A stretch of 5,812 nucleotides of DNA from Sphingomonadaceae bacterium (lineage in GTDB: Bacteria > Pseudomonadota > Alphaproteobacteria > Sphingomonadales > Sphingomonadaceae), in NCBI GenBank assembly GCA_947451875.1, contig CANGBE010000103.1, forward strand, positions 1 through 5,812, given 5' to 3'. Shown in pieces: positions 1 through 5,812 of the stretch. The stretch's first letter is position 1. Every line of letters starts with the position of its first letter. The notes beneath the pieces were generated by a model. It had not been told where the DNA came from. It saw nothing but the letters and a program-made list of their open reading frames with translations, and searched no databases. The position numbers were made by a program, and so were the translations under genes.

Positions 1-1
1 G

Positions 2-268
2 GTGAACCTGGGCTGCGCCACCGGCCACCCCAGCTTCGTCATGTCCGCCAGCTTCACCAACCAGACGCTGGCGCAGATCGAACTGTTCACCAACCCGGCG
101 CAGTACAAGAACGAAGTCTATGTCCTGCCCAAGCACCTCGACGAAAAGGTCGCGGCGCTGCATCTCGAAAAGCTGGGCGTCAAGCTGACAACGCTGAGCC
201 AGAAACAGGCCGACTATATCGGCGTGCCGCAGGCTGGCCCGTTCAAGCCGGATCATTACCGCTATTGA
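2..268 (+). CDS. ahcY: Adenosylhomocysteinase, C-terminal part (5' end outside window)
   Basis: S-adenosylhomocysteine hydrolase cleaves SAH reversibly to adenosine and homocysteine, relieving product inhibition of SAM-dependent methyltransferases; it is a cytosolic NAD-bound tetramer. Only the last ~88 codons are present, and the reading frame is open to the left edge. The GTG at position 2 is an internal valine codon, not a start. What is visible is highly characteristic: the NLGCATGHPSFVMS segment of the NAD domain, the FTNQTLAQIEL helix, then a tail ending FKPDHYRY. That C-terminal Lys/Tyr pair is known in this family to reach across to the NAD site of the neighbouring subunit. The stop is TGA at 266-268. 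A GC-rich hairpin starts 7 nt after it and acs begins 74 nt downstream on the same strand. No frameshift or unusual residue is seen. Family identity is essentially certain; nothing can be said of the missing N-terminus. Confidence 0.96.
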   Translation: MNLGCATGHPSFVMSASFTNQTLAQIELFTNPAQYKNEVYVLPKHLDEKVAALHLEKLGVKLTTLSQKQADYIGVPQAGPFKPDHYRY

Positions 269-275
269 TTGCATA

Positions 276-302
276 CGGGCGGGCATTCTTCTTGCCCGCC
301 CG
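276..302 (+). terminator. GC-rich hairpin after ahcY, without a U tract
   Basis: A perfect 10-bp stem (276-285 CGGGCGGGCA paired with 293-302 TGCCCGCCCG) encloses a 7-nt loop, TTCTTCT. It begins 7 nt after the ahcY stop codon, the usual place for an intrinsic terminator. There is no T run after the 3' arm (it continues CCCTGCGCC), so it is not a canonical Rho-independent terminator. It may instead be an inefficient terminator, an mRNA 3'-end stabiliser for ahcY, or a processing element between ahcY and acs. The stem is seen directly; the role is inferred. Confidence 0.5.
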
Positions 303-330
303 CCCTGCGCCGCGCTAATCCGGTGGGCGA

Positions 331-335
331 AGGAG
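331..335 (+). promoter_or_regulatory. Ribosome binding site fixing the TTG start of acs
   Basis: AGGAG lies 7 nt upstream of TTG at 343-345. An in-frame TAA at 316-318 blocks any start further upstream, and no ATG or GTG occurs in this frame between that stop and 343. TTG is therefore the first possible start and has a well-spaced Shine-Dalgarno sequence. Confidence 0.75.
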
Positions 336-342
336 AGTTCTC

Positions 343-2274
<1,932 letters not shown>

Positions 2275-2829
2275 TCAGGGCTGCCGCGTCATCCGCAGCA
2301 TCCCCACATCATAGCCCAGCGCCTTGGCCCGCGCGATCAGTGCGTCCACTGCGGCCTTGTCCGGCTTGGCCTCGCGCGCCAGCAGCCAGAGGTAGCGGCC
2401 GGATGGCTCGCCGATGATGGACCATGAGTAATCCCCGGCGTGGTCGAGCACCCAGTAGTCGCCATAGAACGGGCCGAAGAAGCTGACCTTCAGCTTGGCC
2501 CCAGTGGCGCTGTCGACAATCTTGGCGCGGCCCTCGGCTTGGGTGGCCTTGCCGCCGGGCTTCACGCATTTGTTGAGCACGGAAATCTTGCCGTCGCCGC
2601 GCAGGGCATAGTCGGCGGTCACCGCGTCGCAGTCTTTCTGGAAGCCCTGTTCATAGCGGGCGATCTCGTACCAGCGGCCGAGGTAGCGTTGCAGATCGAC
2701 CGGCTTGGCCGGCTGCGGCACGGCGGCGTTGCCCACCGCGTGCTTTGGCCCCAGCGCGGCGCAACCGGCGAGGGCGGCTCCCGCAGCAAGCAGGGCGGCG
2801 AGGGCGAGAAGGGGCTTGGCGTTTTTCAT
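2275..2829 (-). CDS. blc: Blc-type outer-membrane lipocalin lipoprotein
   Basis: A bacterial lipocalin: an eight-stranded barrel thought to bind fatty acids or lysophospholipids at the outer membrane and linked in E. coli to envelope maintenance under stress. The 184-residue product has a lipoprotein signal peptide (residues 1-22) with lipobox LAGC and Cys23 as the lipidated residue. Position +2 is Ala, not Asp, which by the E. coli Lol rule predicts the outer membrane. The mature domain shows the lipocalin GxW signature in YLGRWYEIARYE (49-60), KVSFFGPFYGDYWV (114-127) and RYLWLLAR (145-152), all closely resembling E. coli Blc. C67 and C88 could form a disulfide; this pair is absent from E. 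coli Blc. The ATG start at 2829 has AGAAGG 5 nt upstream. The stop abuts the acs stop, and the gene diverges from the DUF2721 gene across 87 bp holding a palindrome. Family call is firm; the ligand is unknown. Confidence 0.93.
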   Translation of the reverse strand: MKNAKPLLALAALLAAGAALAGCAALGPKHAVGNAAVPQPAKPVDLQRYLGRWYEIARYEQGFQKDCDAVTADYALRGDGKISVLNKCVKPGGKATQAEGRAKIVDSATGAKLKVSFFGPFYGDYWVLDHAGDYSWSIIGEPSGRYLWLLAREAKPDKAAVDALIARAKALGYDVGMLRMTRQP

Positions 2830-2866
2830 TCCGGCCTTCTGCCAGCACCATGCTGTCTTGCAACTG

Positions 2867-2876
2867 AATAGCTATT
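2867..2876. promoter_or_regulatory. AT-rich 10-bp palindrome between the divergent lipocalin and DUF2721 genes
   Basis: AATAGCTATT is a perfect inverted repeat centred at 2871.5. The gap between the two start codons is 2830-2916 (midpoint 2873), so the palindrome lies about 37-40 nt from each start codon. It is the most AT-rich spot in a GC-rich gap and could be an operator or part of overlapping -10 elements. I find no convincing -35/-10 pair in either direction. Palindromes this short arise several times by chance in a window of this size, so position is the main argument. Confidence 0.3.
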
Positions 2877-2916
2877 GCGCCTTCCCCTTGCGGCAGGGTG
2901 CGACTACCCAAGCTCC

Positions 2917-3345
2917 ATGATCGCCCACACCATCCAGCTCGCGCTCGCCCCGGTTTTTGTGCTGGTGGCGATTGGCAATATCCTCAACCTGATGTCGACG
3001 CGGCTGGGGCGGGTGGTTGATCGGGCGCGGTTCCTGCAGGGGCGGCATGGCGAGACCGAGGGGATGGAGCACGATCAGCTCGTCGCCGAAATCCGCGCCA
3101 TCGACAAACGCATCGGCCTCACCACCACGGCGATCCGCCTGCTGGTGCTGAGCGGGCTTTCGATCGGGGTGACGGTGGCAATCCTGTTCCTTGAGGAAAT
3201 GGGCAGCGTGCCGCTCGAACGCGTCGCGGCGGCCTTTTTCCTACTGGCGATTGGCCTGTTGATGGCGGCGCTGGTGCTGTTCCTGCGCGAAACGCAGGTG
3301 GCGGCGCAGATGCTGCGGATTCCGAAAGAGTTTCTGGAGAGCTAA
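2917..3345 (+). CDS. DUF2721 family membrane protein
   Basis: A 142-residue inner-membrane protein that I assign to the DUF2721 family, for which no function is established. Predicted layout: membrane segment 1 at about 5-26 (with the APVFVLVAIGNILNLM pattern), a conserved basic motif TRLGRVVDRAR at 28-38, a charged helical linker at 43-68, then membrane segments 2 and 3 at about 72-92 and 103-123, and a short polar tail. I chose ATG at 2917 because the product then begins directly with the family-typical first helix. An upstream in-frame TTG at 2875 would add 14 non-conserved residues and overlaps the palindrome. No Shine-Dalgarno sequence lies at normal distance from 2917 (AGGG at 2895-2898 is too far), so leaderless or weak initiation is possible. 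The gene is divergent from the lipocalin gene and overlaps the 3' end of the convergent xpaC-like gene by 4 nt, with interlocked stop codons. Confidence 0.8.
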   Translation: MIAHTIQLALAPVFVLVAIGNILNLMSTRLGRVVDRARFLQGRHGETEGMEHDQLVAEIRAIDKRIGLTTTAIRLLVLSGLSIGVTVAILFLEEMGSVPLERVAAAFFLLAIGLLMAALVLFLRETQVAAQMLRIPKEFLES

Positions 3346-4100
3346 GCCGCAGGCTTATCCGCCCCATCCAGTGCCCCATCGAGAGCCGCGCCATATTTGT
3401 AATCCAAATACCGCGTCTTGATCGCCAGATCGTCGATGGCTCCGCTGGCGAGTTGCCGCGTGACGGAATCGATCTCGCCGCTGATCAGGCCGAGTGAATC
3501 CATGAACTGCTTGTTGGGATTGCTGCCACCGCGCTCTTCATATCGCAGGTGCTCGGGGATCTTGCGGAAGCCGTCGACCACGCCGGGCAAATGCTCGCCC
3601 ACCAGCTTGCGGACCTCCTTTACGGCGGGGTGCAGCGGATCAACGTCCTTCAGTTGCATACCCAGCGCATCAAGCTGCAAGCCGATGTGATCGACCAGCT
3701 TGACCGCTGGCGGCGGCAGGGCGCGGTGCTGGCCCTCCAGCCACAGCTCGGTGCGGCCGACGAGTGATTTCACGTCGCCGGTGGCGATGTTGCTGATGCT
3801 CGGCACATCGAGCTTGGGGTAGCGGGTGAACAGGCCCAGCGCGATCACGCTGGCCAGCACGGCAAGGATGATCCCGGTCAGGCCGATGCCATTGATGATT
3901 AGGCCTGCCACAGATGCCGCCAGCCAGATGCCGCCAATCGCCAACAGCACCCGGCCAAGCTTCTTCAGCGCATGGCCGCGTTTTAGCTTGGCCGATTGCA
4001 CGCCAATCGAACCGAACCGCCGTCCGCCGTCGCGCTGGACGGCGAGTGTTTGGCGCGCGGCTGTAAGGATGCGGTCGCTTTCCTGCGCGGGGCTGGCCAA
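3342..4100 (-). CDS. XpaC-like membrane-anchored protein (5-bromo-4-chloroindolyl phosphate hydrolysis family)
   Basis: A 252-residue protein I place in the XpaC-like family, mainly because it directly follows telA and shares the family's architecture. XpaC is named after a Bacillus phenotype (hydrolysis of X-phosphate), but no phosphatase motif is visible here and the real function is unknown. Layout: a basic cytoplasmic N-terminus (1-46, rich in Arg/Lys), two adjacent hydrophobic helices at about 49-70 and 72-92 forming a hairpin, then a helical soluble domain (100-240) with LPGVVDGFRKIPEHL at 171-185. The C-terminal tail has an imperfect ALDG repeat (239-246), encoded by near-identical GCCCCATC units. 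The start is TTG at 4100, supported by GGAGG 9 nt upstream; no nearby ATG exists in frame. It is 4 nt downstream of telA, so the two are co-transcribed and probably translationally coupled. The TAG stop overlaps the TAA of the convergent DUF2721 gene. Confidence 0.72.
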   Translation of the reverse strand: MASPAQESDRILTAARQTLAVQRDGGRRFGSIGVQSAKLKRGHALKKLGRVLLAIGGIWLAASVAGLIINGIGLTGIILAVLASVIALGLFTRYPKLDVPSISNIATGDVKSLVGRTELWLEGQHRALPPPAVKLVDHIGLQLDALGMQLKDVDPLHPAVKEVRKLVGEHLPGVVDGFRKIPEHLRYEERGGSNPNKQFMDSLGLISGEIDSVTRQLASGAIDDLAIKTRYLDYKYGAALDGALDGADKPAA

Positions 4101-4104
4101 GTGC

Positions 4105-5310
4105 TTAGCCCTCCAGGCTCAGCAGGCTGGGCGCTTCGTGGGTGATCGCACCCTGCGCGGCGCCTTCGGCCCGGGCGATGTAAGCTTTCGATTTCTCGAT
4201 CTCGCCGCCCAGCGTGGTCACCGTCTGCTTCATGGATTCCAGCGCCTTCAGCTTGAAGGTGTCGATGTTGTCCATCGTGTCATAGATGTTCTGGAAGGCG
4301 CGTTGCAGAGTTTCCAGCGGGATGGTGCTCGATGCCGCCTGTTCGTGAATCTTCGCAGTCTGCTCTTTCAGCAGCTTGCCGGTGGAATCAATGATGCCCG
4401 CGGTGGTTTCGTTGAGCGCGGTGATCTGTTGCAGCACCAACCGCTGGTTGGTCATCGCCTGCGCCACGGTCACCGCGGTGCGCAGCGCGCCGACGGTGGT
4501 GGTGCTCGCGCGGTCAACGCCCTTTACAAGCTCGACATTGTTCTTCTTTACCAGATCGAGCGCGAGGTAGCCCTGCACCGTCACCGCCATTTGCGTCATC
4601 AGATCCTGTGTGCGCTGGCGGGTGTAGAACAGCGCGGACTCGCGCAGCGCCTTGGCCTTTGCGGGTTCGCTGATGTCGAGATCGGCGGCCTTGTCTTCCA
4701 GCTTGGCATCGAGCGTGCGGGAAATGTGGATCATCTGCTCCAGATTGCCCATCGCCTCCCACAGCTTGGTGCGCTCCACGTCGATGGCGGCATTGTCCAT
4801 CAACAGCTCGTCCTTGCCCGAGCCTAGGTGGTCGAGGATCGATTGGATGTGGCCCTGCGCCGACTGGTAGGACTGGAAATAGCGCTTCATCGGATTGCCG
4901 AAAGGGATGATGCCGAAGATCTTGCGGCTGGTGGAAAGCTGGCCCTTCTTGCCGGGATCGAGGCTTTCCACCGTTTTGCGCAGCTCGGCCAGATTGGCAC
5001 CGACGCCCGAATCCTTGTCCATCGCTCGCACGGGCCGGTCTAGGAAACGGTTCGACATCCCCGCTGCCTGAACGATTTCCTTGCGCCCCATGTTGGTCAG
5101 CTGATCGACCAGCTTGCCGAATTCAGGGCTGGAGGCATCCTTGGCCACCAAATCGTTGATGAAGGCATCAACCTTTGCCTCAAGTTTTGCCTTGGCGTCA
5201 TCGGCTACGGGGACCAGACCCACGGCCTGTTCGGCTGCGATAACCGGCACCGGATCGGGCGGAGTCAGGGTGATGGCGGGCTCGGCGTTAGCAACAGGTG
5301 TGGTAGCCAT
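4105..5310 (-). CDS. telA: TelA-type toxic anion resistance protein
   Basis: A 401-residue protein of the TelA/KlaB family (toxic anion resistance). Members are linked to tellurite resistance on plasmid RK2 and, in Firmicutes, to envelope and antibiotic stress, but the molecular activity is unknown. There is no signal peptide or membrane segment, so it is cytosolic, perhaps docking to the membrane through its XpaC-like partner. Residues 1-38 are a Pro/Ala-rich, probably disordered leader; the rest is almost entirely helical. Family-typical stretches are IPFGNPMKRYFQSYQSAQGHI (135-155), GKDELLMDNAAIDVERTKLWEAM (165-187), and the long helices around 217-256 and 265-300 with VDRASTTTVGALRTAV. 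The start is ATG at 5310, with AGGAAG about 11 nt upstream, a rather long spacing; an upstream TTG at 5364 would add 18 residues that do not look conserved. It is the first gene of a tight pair with xpaC. No terC, terD or other ter genes are in view, so a tellurite role should not be assumed. Confidence 0.88.
   Translation of the reverse strand: MATTPVANAEPAITLTPPDPVPVIAAEQAVGLVPVADDAKAKLEAKVDAFINDLVAKDASSPEFGKLVDQLTNMGRKEIVQAAGMSNRFLDRPVRAMDKDSGVGANLAELRKTVESLDPGKKGQLSTSRKIFGIIPFGNPMKRYFQSYQSAQGHIQSILDHLGSGKDELLMDNAAIDVERTKLWEAMGNLEQMIHISRTLDAKLEDKAADLDISEPAKAKALRESALFYTRQRTQDLMTQMAVTVQGYLALDLVKKNNVELVKGVDRASTTTVGALRTAVTVAQAMTNQRLVLQQITALNETTAGIIDSTGKLLKEQTAKIHEQAASSTIPLETLQRAFQNIYDTMDNIDTFKLKALESMKQTVTTLGGEIEKSKAYIARAEGAAQGAITHEAPSLLSLEG
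4110..4114 (-). promoter_or_regulatory. Ribosome binding site of the xpaC-like gene, inside the 3' end of telA
   Basis: On the minus strand GGAGG lies 9 nt upstream of TTG (4098-4100) and sits within the last sense codons of telA, whose TAA is at 4105-4107. A ribosome terminating on telA would halt on this site, so translational coupling is likely. The strong site also supports TTG as the real start. Confidence 0.7.
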
Positions 5311-5374
5311 GATTTTCGCGTCTTCCTGAAAGTCTGTTTCCGCAACATGGGGGCGCAGCGGCAACAGTCAAGCT

Positions 5375-5403
5375 GTATTAGCGATATAAGACAGGTGGGG
5401 CAA
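5375..5403 (-). promoter_or_regulatory. Candidate promoter for the telA-xpaC operon
   Basis: In the 104-bp gap between the DUF2306 stop and the telA start, the minus strand reads TTGCCC (5398-5403), a 17-nt spacer, then TAATAC (5375-5380). The -35 matches 4 of 6 consensus bases and the -10 only about 3 of 6, but the spacing is ideal and the segment is the most AT-rich of the gap. A start site near 5367 would give a leader of about 57 nt. A second TTGACT at 5366-5371 has no good -10 box downstream. This is a weak, pattern-based call. Confidence 0.3.
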
Positions 5404-5414
5404 GTGGAGCTAGA

Positions 5415-5774
5415 TCAGCCGAACAACAGATGTCCCAGCAGGCGGGAAACCGGGAAGGCGTAAACACCCGCGCCCAGTATGCCCGCCGTCACAATAATCC
5501 GCACGCCGCGCCGGTGAGCTGCAACCTGATGCTTGCGTGCGCGGAAGACGAGCAACGGAACGGTGATTAGCACCACGATCGACAAGATGTGGATCACGCT
5601 GAAATGGCCGGGATTGATTACCCGCACCTGCAGGGAATCGGCTGCGGTAATCACCATAGCCACCGCCCAGATCCAGCCGAGCACACGGTGCTTCTTGTCT
5701 CCGCGCCGTCGCAACAGCAAAACCGGCGTCAGCACCAGCGCGACCATCAGGCTGGCTATGTGCAGCCAGATCAC
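5415..5774 (-). CDS. DUF2306-like small membrane protein (5' end uncertain)
   Basis: A small integral membrane protein of at least 119 residues that I assign to the DUF2306 family, whose function is not known. Four hydrophobic segments are visible at about 3-21, 32-46, 59-77 and 91-108, separated by basic loops (LRRRGDKKHR at 21-30, FRARKHQVAAHRRG at 77-90). Histidines typical of the family appear at H5, H29 in the KKHRVLGW motif, H62 and H87. Such a pattern could hint at metal or haem binding, but that is speculation. The GTG at 5774 gives a product beginning directly with the first helix, but it has no Shine-Dalgarno sequence and the frame stays open to the right edge of the window (adding residues reading AlaArgGlyArgGluGlnLeuGlyAlaIleProPro), so the true start may lie beyond it. 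It is on the same strand as telA, ending 104 nt upstream of it. No hairpin terminator separates them, so read-through into telA is possible. Confidence 0.68.
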   Translation of the reverse strand: MIWLHIASLMVALVLTPVLLLRRRGDKKHRVLGWIWAVAMVITAADSLQVRVINPGHFSVIHILSIVVLITVPLLVFRARKHQVAAHRRGVRIIVTAGILGAGVYAFPVSRLLGHLLFG

Positions 5775-5812
5775 AGGAGGTATGGCGCCTAGCTGTTCCC
5801 GCCCCCGAGCCA

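Noticed and set aside
2440..2871. A 143-codon plus-strand frame opposite the lipocalin gene
   Set aside because: The lipocalin on the other strand has a lipobox, GxW motif and full-length match to the Blc family; the plus-strand translation has none of this.
3006..3063. Several G runs early in the DUF2721 gene as a quadruplex
   Set aside because: Runs of 3-4 G are separated by loops of 1, 9 and 13 nt and more; they follow from GGG and CGG codons and are not placed near any junction or start.
3826..4827. A 333-codon plus-strand open frame spanning telA and xpaC
   Set aside because: It crosses the boundary of two genes supported by homology, a ribosome binding site and tight spacing; the translation is Arg/His/Leu-rich without family features, so it is a shadow frame.
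5311..5364. Upstream TTG start for telA at 5364
   Set aside because: The extra 18 residues do not resemble the family, while the ATG at 5310 has an AGGAAG sequence upstream; the TTG would also lie close to the candidate promoter's start site.
5775..5784. Perfect AGGAGG on the plus strand followed by ATG, suggesting a plus-strand gene start at the right edge
   Set aside because: Only 1 nt separates AGGAGG from ATG (5782), too short for initiation; no other start lies at proper distance, and the minus-strand DUF2306 frame is open through the same bases.

Overview
This is a compact, GC-rich bacterial window, most likely from an alphaproteobacterium. A Sphingomonadales-type organism is my inference from gene content and codon use; no marker in the window proves it. 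Six genes fill almost the whole window. I see no tRNA, rRNA, CRISPR array, insertion sequence or phage gene.

Region 1-2274 (plus strand) is core metabolism. It opens with the last ~88 codons of S-adenosylhomocysteine hydrolase (ahcY), which clears the product of SAM-dependent methylation. A GC-rich hairpin follows, then a complete acetyl-CoA synthetase gene (acs) starting at TTG with a good ribosome binding site. All the acetate-pocket and catalytic residues I could place are present, so Acs looks functional.

Region 2275-3345 holds a minus-strand Blc-type outer-membrane lipocalin lipoprotein and a divergently transcribed plus-strand DUF2721 membrane protein. The 87-bp gap between them carries a 10-bp AT-rich palindrome almost exactly at its midpoint.

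Region 3342-5774 (minus strand) reads, in transcription order, a DUF2306-like four-helix membrane protein, a TelA-type toxic-anion-resistance protein, and an XpaC-like membrane-anchored partner. telA and xpaC are 4 nt apart. The ribosome binding site of xpaC lies inside the last codons of telA, so they form a tight operon. This pair is the least understood part of the window. TelA and XpaC homologues also occur together in Firmicutes, but their biochemical role is unsettled.

Two layout features stand out. Both convergent gene pairs meet with no spacer: acs and the lipocalin have directly abutting stop codons inside TGATCA, and DUF2721 and xpaC overlap by 4 nt with interlocked stops. Neither junction has room for an intergenic terminator, so transcription must end inside a coding sequence or produce antisense RNA. 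The 3' end of acs has a cluster of long G runs that could be relevant. The window supports no wholly new system; the best candidates for follow-up are the TelA-XpaC module with its neighbouring membrane genes and the spacerless convergent junctions.
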